DNA of 64,000 bases from Nocardioides sp. 503. GTDB lineage: Bacteria; Actinomycetota; Actinomycetes; Propionibacteriales; Nocardioidaceae. The stretch is taken from NCBI RefSeq assembly GCF_004522095.1, contig NZ_SPUI01000004.1, positions 186,001-250,000 of the forward strand. The letters run 5' to 3'. Both the position numbers and the translations under genes were made by a program. The notes beneath the pieces were generated by a model. That model had not been told where the DNA came from and ran no database searches. It was given only the letters and a program-made list of their open reading frames with translations. Below, one piece after another: positions 26,995 to 36,600 of this stretch (position 1 is its first letter; each line of letters opens with the position of its first letter).

Positions 26995-28464
26995 GCCGGA
27001 GGCGGCGCGACGGGCGGCGGCCACACCAGCCCGTCGACCGAAGAACGACCCCTCGCCGAGCTGGGTGCCGGAGCAGTAGCCCTTGCCGTCCTGGGCGAGG
27101 TTGGAGGCGCAGGCGCCGGCGGCGTACAGGCCCGGGACGACCGAGCCGTCGGGGCGCTGGGCCTCCCCGTCGACGGTGACCCGGATGCCGCCGAGGGTGA
27201 AGCCGGCGTAGAGGGCGTGGCCCAGGCGCACGTCGAAGACCGCCCACGGGCCGACCGACTGCGGCGCCAGCCAGTCGGGCGCCTTGTGGAAGTCGGGGTC
27301 CTCGCCGCGCGCGGCGTGCTCGTTGTAGCGGTCGAGCGTCTCCTGCAGCGTCGTCTCCGCGACACCGAGGGAGGTGGCCATCTCCGCGACCGTCTCGAAC
27401 CCGTCGAGGAGCGGGACGAGCGGCATCTTGGGGTACTCCACGTGCTCGCTGTCGACGATGAGGTACGCCGCCGAGCCGGTCTGCTCCATCACGAACTGCG
27501 ACGTGCGCGAGTGGTAGCTGTCCTCGGCCACGAAGCGCCGACCCTCCTGGTTGACCAGCAGGCCCTTCACGAGCACCGACGGCGGGTAGAGCGGCGCGGT
27601 GATGAACGGCTCGTCCATGTGCTTGAGCTCGGCGCCGACCGACTGGCCCAGCCGGATGCCGAGCCCGTCGTCGTAGGTCGAGCCGAGCGTGAAGAGCTTG
27701 GACCCGAGGGCCGGGGTGTGCTCTGCGACCATGTCGGGGTTCATCACGAAGCCGCCCGCGGCGATGACGACCGCGGCGGCTGCGACGAAGCCGGTCTCGT
27801 CGAAGGAGCGCCAGGCGACCCCGGCGACCGCGCCGGCGTCGTCGACCACCAGGTTGGTCGCGCCGGTCTCGTAGCGCACGGTGACGCCCGCCTCCGCGAC
27901 CCGGTCGCGAAGCAGGTCCATGACGATCCGGGTGCCCTCGGTGTCGCCGGGCACCGGGACCTTGTGGCCACGTGGAGCCGGGCGCGCCTGCTCGCGGAAT
28001 GGCCAGACCTTCTCGTTGCCGGTGAACATCAGCCCCTGCGTCCCGGGCTGGATCACCGCCTTCTCGGGGTAGAAGCTGCGCTCGAACTCGAAGCCCAGCG
28101 CCTCCAGCCAGTCGAAGTGCTCGACCGAGCCGTCGCAGTAGGCCCGGATCTTGTCCGGCTCGGGGTCCTTCGACACGGCGAGCAGGTAGTCGTACATCGC
28201 CTCGACCGAGTCCTCCTGGCCGGTCGCCTGCTGCACCGCGGTGCCCCCGCCGAGGTAGAAGTGGCCGCCGGACATCGACGACGTGCCGCCGTGCACGGCC
28301 GCCCGCTCGAGCAGCAGCACGGAGGCACCGGCGCGGGCCGCCTCCAGCGCCGCGCAGCCACCGGCGATCCCGAAGCCGACCACCACGACGTCGTACGACG
28401 CGACGTCGGCGGGCAGGTCGCCCGCAGGCAGGACGTCGGGGACGGCGGTGCCCTTGGTGCTCAT
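26989..28464 (-). CDS. FAD-binding dehydrogenase, 3-ketosteroid delta4-(5alpha)-dehydrogenase-like
   Basis: The 491-residue flavoprotein is of the KstD/fumarate-reductase family. Features are the dinucleotide motif VVVVGFGIAGG (residues 26-36), GGTSSMSGGHFYLGGGTAVQ, DGSVEHFDWLEALG, APAPRGH and the C-terminal FAD segment GLYAAGACASNLAQDGKGYCSGTQLGEGSFFGRRAG. These match, in order and length, the 3-ketosteroid delta4-(5alpha)-dehydrogenases of rhodococci better than delta1 enzymes. The start lies 6 bases after a TACCTT box, and a KstR-like operator overlaps that box. A steroid role is therefore plausible though no other steroid gene is nearby. The stop codon is supplied by a repeat element. Confidence 0.85.
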   Translation of the reverse strand: MSTKGTAVPDVLPAGDLPADVASYDVVVVGFGIAGGCAALEAARAGASVLLLERAAVHGGTSSMSGGHFYLGGGTAVQQATGQEDSVEAMYDYLLAVSKDPEPDKIRAYCDGSVEHFDWLEALGFEFERSFYPEKAVIQPGTQGLMFTGNEKVWPFREQARPAPRGHKVPVPGDTEGTRIVMDLLRDRVAEAGVTVRYETGATNLVVDDAGAVAGVAWRSFDETGFVAAAAVVIAAGGFVMNPDMVAEHTPALGSKLFTLGSTYDDGLGIRLGQSVGAELKHMDEPFITAPLYPPSVLVKGLLVNQEGRRFVAEDSYHSRTSQFVMEQTGSAAYLIVDSEHVEYPKMPLVPLLDGFETVAEMATSLGVAETTLQETLDRYNEHAARGEDPDFHKAPDWLAPQSVGPWAVFDVRLGHALYAGFTLGGIRVTVDGEAQRPDGSVVPGLYAAGACASNLAQDGKGYCSGTQLGEGSFFGRRAGVAAARRAASGG

Positions 28465-28470
28465 GGAGCA

Positions 28471-28488
28471 AAGGTAGAACATGTTCCA
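28471..28488 (-). promoter_or_regulatory. Leaderless -10 box overlapped by a KstR-like operator
   Basis: On the minus strand TACCTT (28476-28471) lies 6 bases before the ATG at 28464. Overlapping its upstream edge, 28475-28488 reads TAGAACATGTTCCA, which fits the KstR consensus TnnAACnnGTTnnA at every fixed position. A TetR-family repressor bound here would cover the promoter. The antiporter gene reads away from the same region. Confidence 0.6.
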
Positions 28489-28576
28489 GTTTCACGCGAC
28501 GGCGACCGGTCCGGGCGAGGGGCGCCGCACCGATAGACTGCGTCTCCGCCGCCCCGCCAAAGCAGGACGAGGTGAC

Positions 28577-30085
28577 ATGAGCTTCGACGTCCACCAGCTC
28601 GACACGTTCCTGCTGCTGGGCTCGGGCGTCACGTTGCTGGCCGTCCTCGCGGTGCGGCTCTCCTCGCGCGCCGGCCTGCCCAGCCTGCTGATCTACCTGC
28701 TCATGGGCGTCCTGCTGGGCGAGCAGGGCCTCGGCATCGATTTCGAGGACGCCGAGCTCGCCCACGCACTCGGCTTCGCCGCGCTGGTCCTGATCCTGGC
28801 CGAGGGCGGGCTCACGACCAGCTGGCGCGAGATCAAGCCGTCGATGCGCATCGGCGTCTCCCTGGCCTCGATCGGGGTCGCGGTGTCGGTCGGCGTCGTC
28901 GCCCTCGGCTCGCACTACCTGCTCGGGCTGTCCTGGGAGACCGCGGTGCTGCTCGGCGCGGTGACGTCCGCGACCGACGCCGCCGCAGTGTTCTCGGTGC
29001 TGCGCACGGTGCCGCTGCCACGGCGGCTGACCGGCTCGCTGGAGGCGGAGTCCGGGCTGAACGACGCTCCCACCGTCGTCCTGGTGGTGCTGGTGTCGAC
29101 GGGCGCGGCCGCCGACGAGGGCATCTGGCGGATGCTCCTGGAGATCCTCTTCGAGCTGTCCGGCGGCGTGCTGCTGGGGCTCGCCGTGGGCTTCGGCGGC
29201 GCCTGGGTCATGCGGCGCGCGGCGCTGCCCTCGTCGGGTCTCTACCCGATCGCGGTCATCTGCCTCACGATGCTCGCCTACGCCGGTGGCGCCGCCGTGC
29301 ACGTCTCCGGATTCGCCGCGGTCTACGTCGCCGCGCTGGTGCTCGGCAACTCCGAGCTCCCGCACCGCGGGGTGACGCGCTCGTTCTCGGAGGGGATCGC
29401 CTGGGTGGCCCAGATCGGGCTGTTCGTCATGCTGGGGCTGCTGCTGTCACCCGGCCGCATCTCGCTGGAGACGGTGGGCCTGGCCGTGGCCGCCGGCCTG
29501 ATCCTCACCTTCGTCGCCCGCCCGCTCTCGGTGCTCGCGAGTGCGGTGGTGCAACCGATGCCGTGGCGGGACCTGGGCTTCCTGTCCTGGGCGGGCCTGC
29601 GCGGCGCGGTGCCCATCGTCTTCACCACGATCCCGCTGTCGGAGGGCGTCGCCGACGCCGAGCAGCTCTTCGACATCGTCTTCGTGATGGTCGTGATCTA
29701 CACCCTGCTCACCGGACCGACCCTGCCGCTGGTGGCGCGGGTGCTCCGCGTGGCCCGGCGGTCGGAGCCCCGCGACCTCGAGCTCGAGGCGGCACCGCTC
29801 GACCGGGTCGCGGCCGACCTGCTGCAGATCACGATCAGCCCGGCGTCGCTCATGCACGGCGTCGAGGTGGGCGAGCTGCGACTGCCGCCCGGGGCCTCGG
29901 TGTCACTCATCATCCGCGAGGGCGAGGCCAAGGTCCCCGAGCGCCGCTCGGTCCTGCGCCACGGCGACGAGGTGCTCGTCGTGACCCCGCGCAAGCTGCG
30001 CGAGCGCACCGAGGAGCGCCTGCGCCAGGTCAGCCGGGGCGGCCGCCTGGCCCAGTGGCTCGACGAGCCGGACGTCCGGGACTAG
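28577..30085 (+). CDS. Potassium/proton antiporter (CPA1/NhaP2-like)
   Basis: The 502-residue protein has about twelve transmembrane helices. They carry the exchanger motifs LAEGGLTTSW, the ion-site region GAVTSATDAAAVFSVLR, LEAESGLNDAPTVVLV, and LSWAGLRGAVPIV. A C-terminal TrkA_C-type regulatory domain of about 80 residues follows (LRLPPGASVSLIIREGEAKVPERR ... DEVLVVTPRK). This layout is that of NhaP2/CvrA K+/H+ antiporters. The ATG follows GAGGTGAC, with TAGACT at 28533-28538 a likely -10 box. It is divergent from the flavoprotein. Confidence 0.93.
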   Translation: MSFDVHQLDTFLLLGSGVTLLAVLAVRLSSRAGLPSLLIYLLMGVLLGEQGLGIDFEDAELAHALGFAALVLILAEGGLTTSWREIKPSMRIGVSLASIGVAVSVGVVALGSHYLLGLSWETAVLLGAVTSATDAAAVFSVLRTVPLPRRLTGSLEAESGLNDAPTVVLVVLVSTGAAADEGIWRMLLEILFELSGGVLLGLAVGFGGAWVMRRAALPSSGLYPIAVICLTMLAYAGGAAVHVSGFAAVYVAALVLGNSELPHRGVTRSFSEGIAWVAQIGLFVMLGLLLSPGRISLETVGLAVAAGLILTFVARPLSVLASAVVQPMPWRDLGFLSWAGLRGAVPIVFTTIPLSEGVADAEQLFDIVFVMVVIYTLLTGPTLPLVARVLRVARRSEPRDLELEAAPLDRVAADLLQITISPASLMHGVEVGELRLPPGASVSLIIREGEAKVPERRSVLRHGDEVLVVTPRKLRERTEERLRQVSRGGRLAQWLDEPDVRD

Positions 30086-30098
30086 GTCGTCGGCCGGG

Positions 30099-30139
30099 TC
30101 ACCGGGTTTCGAGACGGTTGCTGCGCAACCTCCTCAACC
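30099..30139. repeat. 41-bp dispersed repeat, second copy
   Basis: Identical to 26954-26994, containing GGGTTTCGAGAC and the hairpin GGTTGC-TGC-GCAACC. It lies between the convergent antiporter and LytR_C genes, where it may act as a terminator. Confidence 0.85.
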
Positions 30140-30155
30140 CCCGGGACGGACGAAG

Positions 30156-30701
30156 CTACTCGACCACGCCTGTGTCGGCGTCGGCCTCGGCGGGCGGGCT
30201 GCAGATCTCGCTGTCCTGGTCGGACTGGACGGCCTTGCGGCCCTGGGCGAGCTCGACGAAGTCGTCGCCGACGATGACGTTGACCCCGGGCAGGCCGCTC
30301 TCGGTGCGGACGACCTTGGCGCGCTTGCCGAGGTAGCTCTTGACCAGGCGCACGGCCGGGTTGTCGGGGTCGTCGGTCCAGATCTCGGCGAAGGGGACGT
30401 CGGTGCCGTCGGGGGCGTTGCTGATGCCGCCCTGCCCGAAGCCGCCCTCGGTGAAGAGCTGCATGGTGCGCCCGGCCAGGCCCTCGCGGGTGCCGGCGTT
30501 CGCGACGCTCACCGTGACCTGGTCGGGGTAGACCTTGGTCTCGGCGGGGATGTCGGTGGGCCGGCAGACCGGCACCTCCTCGGAGGTGGTGAACGGCTCG
30601 GTGACCGCCCCCCAGCCCCAGGCGACGCCCAGCAGCAGCAGGAGCGCGAGCACCCCGAGGGTGATCGCGGTGCGGAAGCGCGCGAGCGCGAAGGCGGGCA
30701 T
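30156..30701 (-). CDS. LytR C-terminal-domain protein
   Basis: The 181-residue protein has one N-terminal transmembrane helix (AITLGVLALLLLLGVAWGWGAV) and an extracytoplasmic LytR_C-like domain (VTVSVANAGTREGLAGRTMQLFTEGGF ... VRLVKSYLGKRAKVVRTESGLPGVNVIVGDDF). LytR_C domains are found with cell-wall polymer ligases, but the catalytic LCP domain is absent here. It follows the VapB-like gene almost without a gap. Confidence 0.88.
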   Translation of the reverse strand: MPAFALARFRTAITLGVLALLLLLGVAWGWGAVTEPFTTSEEVPVCRPTDIPAETKVYPDQVTVSVANAGTREGLAGRTMQLFTEGGFGQGGISNAPDGTDVPFAEIWTDDPDNPAVRLVKSYLGKRAKVVRTESGLPGVNVIVGDDFVELAQGRKAVQSDQDSEICSPPAEADADTGVVE

Positions 30702-30702
30702 C

Positions 30703-30999
30703 TCAGCCTTCCAGACGGTGGACGCGGGCGTGCAGGACGTTGCGCTGCTGGAGGGCCGCGCGCAGGGCGCGGTGCAGCCCGTCCTCCAGGTAGTACTCCT
30801 CGTGCCACTCCACGACGTGCGCGAACAGGTCGCCGTAGAACGTGGAGTCCTCGTCGAGCAGCGTGGCGAGCTGGAGGGTGTCCTTCGTGGTGACCAGCTC
30901 GTCGAGGCGCACCTGGCGCGGTGGCACGGCCGCCCACGCGCGGGTCGAGAGGCCGTGCTCGGGGTACGGCCTCCCGTCGCCCACGCGTTTGAAGATCAC
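30703..30999 (-). CDS. Conserved actinobacterial protein, VapB-like by family annotation
   Basis: The 98-residue protein begins MIFKRVGDGRPYPEHGLS and contains PPRQVRLDELVTTK, STFYGDLFAHVVEW and LEDGLHRALRAALQQR, a widely conserved actinobacterial family often labelled VapB antitoxin. No VapC toxin is adjacent, so a toxin-antitoxin role is doubtful. GTG start with a TATAGT box (31006-31011) 6 bases upstream indicates a leaderless mRNA. It is divergent from the HerA-like gene and forms a unit with the LytR_C gene. Confidence 0.85.
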   Translation of the reverse strand: MIFKRVGDGRPYPEHGLSTRAWAAVPPRQVRLDELVTTKDTLQLATLLDEDSTFYGDLFAHVVEWHEEYYLEDGLHRALRAALQQRNVLHARVHRLEG

Positions 31000-31005
31000 G
31001 CCGCG

Positions 31006-31037
31006 ACTATAAACGGCGCCGAGCCACGCCCTAGATT
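31006..31037. promoter_or_regulatory. Back-to-back leaderless promoters in a 44-bp intergenic region
   Basis: TATAGT (minus strand, 31011-31006) lies 6 bases before the GTG at 30999. TAGATT (plus strand, 31032-31037) lies 6 bases before the ATG at 31044. Both genes therefore seem to start transcription at their start codons, only about 45 bases apart, so the two promoters must share their -35 space. Confidence 0.65.
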
Positions 31038-31043
31038 GGCGGC

Positions 31044-32690
<1,647 letters not shown>

Positions 32691-32711
32691 CCCCGGAGAT
32701 CAAGCCGGGAC

Positions 32712-32821
32712 GGGAGTACGAGCGCCAGCGAGCACTCCCAAGGGAGCGACGAAGTCGCTCCCCCTTCACCGGAAGTACGAGCGCTAGCGAGTACTTCCAA
32801 TGAAGCGACGAAGTCGCTTCA
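32712..32821. repeat. Tandem duplication of a double-hairpin element
   Basis: Two 51-base units (32712-32762 and 32771-32821) each contain a larger hairpin followed by a 9-bp stem with a GAA loop: 32742-32762 (GGGAGCGAC/GTCGCTCCC) and 32801-32821 (TGAAGCGAC/GTCGCTTCA). The units differ at several stem positions, but both sides of each stem change together. The element sits between convergent genes; the minus-strand stop codon (32819-32821) is the last three bases of the final stem. It probably terminates both. Confidence 0.85.
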
Positions 32822-32992
32822 CGCGGTCCAGCGGACGGCGTCGTCGACCAGGTCGGCCAGGGCGTGGACGCCGCGCAGGTCCTCGCGCTCGCCCATCAGG
32901 GCGGTCAGGCCGCGTGCGTGACGCAGCTTGAAGGCGTCGCGGCGCTCGCGGGCGGCATCGGTCTCTTCGGCGGTGACGATGTTGTCTGCCAT
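32819..32992 (-). CDS. Small protein of unknown function
   Basis: A 57-residue, highly charged helical product (MADNIVTAEETDAARERRDAFKL ... ALADLVDDAVRWTA). The ATG follows AGAGGGAG. Codon use fits the genome, and the stop is embedded in a terminator hairpin. No family is recognised. Confidence 0.6.
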   Translation of the reverse strand: MADNIVTAEETDAARERRDAFKLRHARGLTALMGEREDLRGVHALADLVDDAVRWTA

Positions 32993-33117
32993 CGGGGGTC
33001 TCCCTCTGTCTCTCGGTGCTGCGGGTGGTGAGACCACTGTGGCTGCGCAAGATGCCCGGGAGGTTGACCCCGAGTTACAACGAGGTCTCATGAGCCCCGC
33101 GGCGACGTGATCCGGCT

Positions 33118-33123
33118 TACATT
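33118..33123 (+). promoter_or_regulatory. -10 box TACATT, leaderless start
   Basis: TACATT lies 7 bases upstream of the GTG at 33131, and no ribosome-binding site is present. Confidence 0.55.
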
Positions 33124-33130
33124 GCTCGCT

Positions 33131-33580
33131 GTGACCGACTACGAGGACATCTGCCAGCTCAAGTACCGCTACCTGCGCACGCTCGACACGAAGGACTGGG
33201 AAGCCTTCGAGGCCTGCTTCCAGCCCGACGCCACGGGCGACTACAACGGCCTGGTCTTCGACGACCGGGCGGCGCTGGTCTCCTACATGAAGGAGAACCT
33301 CGGCGAGGGCATGATCACCATGCACCAGGTGCACCACCCCGAGATCACCGTCGAGGGCGACGAGGCCACGGCGCGCTGGTACCTCGAGGACCGCGTCATC
33401 GTCGAGGCCTTCCGCTTCATGCTCGAGGGCGCGGCCTTCTACTCCGATCGCTACGTGCGTACGCCGGAGGGCTGGCGGGTCGCGCACACCGGCTACCGCC
33501 GTACCTTCGAGCTCTCCTACAACCTCGACGACCTGCCCAGCCTCAAGATCAACGGCCCGGGCGTGCACACCCACACCTGA
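33131..33580 (+). CDS. SnoaL-like (NTF2-fold) protein
   Basis: The 149-residue protein starts at GTG and has the alpha+beta cone of the SnoaL/NTF2 superfamily: YEDICQLKYRYLRTLDTKDWEAFEACFQPDATGDY, MHQVHHPEITVEGDEATARWYLEDRV, YSDRYVRTPEGWRVAHTGYRRTFEL. Relatives include polyketide cyclases, scytalone dehydratase and bile-acid dehydratase. The Tyr/Asp/His residues could be catalytic, but the substrate is unknown. It appears monocistronic with a leaderless promoter, and converges on eccC with a perfect palindrome between. Confidence 0.9.
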   Translation: MTDYEDICQLKYRYLRTLDTKDWEAFEACFQPDATGDYNGLVFDDRAALVSYMKENLGEGMITMHQVHHPEITVEGDEATARWYLEDRVIVEAFRFMLEGAAFYSDRYVRTPEGWRVAHTGYRRTFELSYNLDDLPSLKINGPGVHTHT

Positions 33581-33582
33581 GC

Positions 33583-33645
33583 GGTAGTCCCTGACGTTCG
33601 TGTCATCAAGAGCGCCCTCAGACGACACGAACGTCAGGGACTACC
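33583..33645. repeat. Dispersed palindrome, TAGTCCCT family, copy 3
   Basis: A perfect 22-bp inverted repeat: arms 33583-33604 and 33624-33645 (starting GGTAGTCCCTGACG), with a 19-base loop. It begins 3 bases after the SnoaL-like stop and ends 12 bases before the eccC stop, between convergent genes. This is the longest perfect palindrome of the family in the window. Confidence 0.9.
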
Positions 33646-33657
33646 TCGAGGGCTGAC

Positions 33658-36600
33658 TCAGAGGGTGGGGTCGGTCCAGGCGGTCTGGATGACCTCGGTG
33701 CCGCGGTCGCGGGTGATGAGGCGTCCGCGGCCGGCGGGCAGCGGGATCGGGCGCAGGTTGCCGAGCAGGGGACCCTCGTCGGGGCTGCCGGAGAGCAGCA
33801 GTCCCGGCATGGCGAGGTCGCGCATCGACTGGATGACCGGCTCGTAGAGCGCGCGCGACGCGCCACCGGAGCGGCGGGCCACGACGACGTGCAGCCCGAC
33901 GTCGCGCGCCTGCGCGAGCAGCGGCTGGAGCAGCGCGACCGGCGAGGTCTGCTGGGTCGCGACGAGGTCGTAGTCGTCGACCACCACGAACACCTCGGCC
34001 CCGGTCCACCAGGTCCGGTTGCGCAGCTGCTCGGGCGTCACGTCCGGGCCCGGGATGCGGCTCTCGAGGTACGTCGCCAGGTCCTTGATCGCCGGCGTGG
34101 CCTGCGTCGCGGACGTGAGGTAGTTGAGCAGGTAGTCCTCGGGCACCTCGCCCAGCAGCGAGCGCCGGTAGTCGACCACGACGAGCTGCGCCTGCTTGGC
34201 CGAGCGCGTCCGCATCACCTCGTGGATGTAGGTGCGCAGGATCGAGCTCTTGCCGGACTGCCCGTCGCCGAAGATCAGCAGGTGCGGCTCGGCGTCCGGG
34301 TCGAGGGCGACCGGGGCCAGCTCCTTCTCGTTGATGCCGAGCACGAGGCGCAGGTCCTCGGTGCCGTCGCGCTCCTCGTCGGCCACGGGGCCTGCGGCCA
34401 CGCCGGCGAGCTCACGCAGCTGCGCCAGCTCGATGCGCTCGGGCAGCAGCCGCAGCTTGGGTCCGGCCGGGCCGCGCCAGGCGGTGGCGACGCGGCTGAT
34501 CAGCTCGTCGACGCCGTCGCCCAACGACGCGGCGTCCGGGTCGCCGTCGATGCGCGGGAGTGCGCCGAGGAAGTGCAGCTTGCTCTGCACCAGGCCGCGT
34601 CCGGGCCGGCCGGTCGGGACCAGCTGGGCGATCTTGCGGTCGATCTCGGAGTCGAGCGCGTCACCCAGGCGCAGCTCCAGCCGGGTGCCGAACAGGTCGC
34701 GCATCGCGGCGCGGAAGTCGGCCCACCGCGCGGCGCCGGTGACGATGTGGAGCCCGAACGTCAGGCCGCGCGAGGCGAGCTGCTGGATCTCCAGCTCGAG
34801 GTCGTCGAAGTCCGAGCGCAGCGTGCTCCAGCCGTCGATCACCAGGAAGACGTCGCCGTAGCCGTCGTCGACGCGGCCCTGCGCGCGGCGGGTCCGGTAG
34901 GTCTCGATCGAGTCGATGCCGTTGGCGCGGAAGTAGGCCTCGCGCCGGTCCACCACGCCCGAGACCTCCGCCATGATCCGGCGTACGACGTCGGGCTCCG
35001 AGCGCGTGCCCACGCCCGAGACGTGGGGCAGCCGGGTCAGCGGCGCGAACGTGCCGCCGCCGAAGTCGAGCACGAAGAACTGCGACTCCTGCGGCGTGGT
35101 GGTCAGCGCCATGCTGGTGACGATGGTGCGCAGCATCGTGCTCTTGCCGCTGCGCGGGCCGCCCACGACGGCCACGTGCCCCGAGGCGCCGCTCAGGTTG
35201 ATGGTCAGGGTGTCGCGGCGCTGCTCGCGCGGGCGGTCCACCGTGCCGAGCGGGACGACCAGCCCGCCGAGGGCGCGCCACTGCTGCGAGACGAGGCCCA
35301 GCTCGGGGTCCTCGCCGAGGTCGCTCATCAGCTCGTCGAGGGTGTCGGGGACGTCGAGCGGCGGCAGCCAGACCTGGTGCGCCGCCGGGCCGTGGCCGAC
35401 CATGTGCTCGACGGCCAGGTCGAGCAGCGTCTCCTGGCTGTCCGGCTCGACCTCGGGCTGGACCTCCGGCTCGGGCTCGTTGACCTCGAGCTTGTGCACC
35501 TCGGAGATCGTGAACGGCAAGATGCCTTGGAGGTGCCCGCCCTCGTCGCGCCGGACCCGCACGCGCCCGGTGGCCGGCGGCCCCGAGACGTACGCCGCCT
35601 TGAACCGCGTCATCGAGGTCGGGTCGGGCTTGAGGAAGCCCAGGCCCGGCACGGCCGGCAGCTCGTAGGCGTCGGGCACGCCCAGCACCGCCCGCGACTC
35701 CTGGGCGCTGAAGGTGCGCAGACCGACGCGGTAGGACAGGTGCGACTCCAGCCCGCGCAGCCGGCCCTCCTCCAGGCGCTGCGAGGCGAGCAGCAGGTGC
35801 AGGCCGAGCGAGCGGCCGAGGCGACCGATGGCGACGAACAGGTCGATGAACTCCGGCTTGGCCGACAGCATCTCGGAGAACTCGTCGACGACGAGGAACA
35901 GCGACGGCATCGGGTCCAGCTCCTCGCCGGCGACCCGTGCCTTCTCGTAGTCGCGGATCGAGGCGTAGTTGCCTGCGTCGCGCAGCAGCTCCTGGCGGCG
36001 CACCATCTCCCCGGACAGGGCGTCCTGCATGCGGTCGACGAGCGTGAGCTCGTTGGCGAGGTTGGTGATGACGGCCGAGACGTGAGGCATCTCGGACATG
36101 CCCGCGAAGGTGGCGCCACCCTTGAAGTCGACGAGCACCATGTTGAGCTGCTCGGGGGAGTGCGTCATCGCGAGCCCGAGGACGAGCGTGCGCAGGAACT
36201 CCGACTTGCCGGAGCCGGTCGCGCCGATCACCAGGCCGTGCGGGCCCATGCCCTGCTGGGCGGACTCCTTGATGTCGAGGTGGACCAGGCCGCCGCCCTC
36301 GCCGAGGCCGATCGGCACCCGGAGCCGGTCGCGCGCCGGGCGCGGACGCCAGGCGGCGGCGGGGTCGAAGCGGCGTACGTCGCCCAGGCCCAGCAGGTCC
36401 ATGAAGTCGGTGGGGCCGGTGATCTCGCCGGTGCTCACCGCCTCCGGGGCGCCGGAGCTCACGGTGTGCATGGGCGTCAGCCGGCGCGCGAACGCCTCGG
36501 CGGTGGCGAGGTCGCACTGGTCGCCCTTGGCGCGGATCTCCTCCTCGCGCAGCCGCAGCGCGACCACGGGGACCTTGTTCTCGTCGTCGATCGCCGGGCC

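Noticed and set aside
30703..30999. Toxin-antitoxin module based on the VapB-like gene
   Set aside because: No PIN-domain VapC or other toxin is next to it; the neighbours are a LytR_C protein and a HerA-like ATPase.
32712..32821. CRISPR-like array from the repeated units
   Set aside because: Only two units, each internally palindromic and separated by 8 bases, with no spacers and no cas genes.
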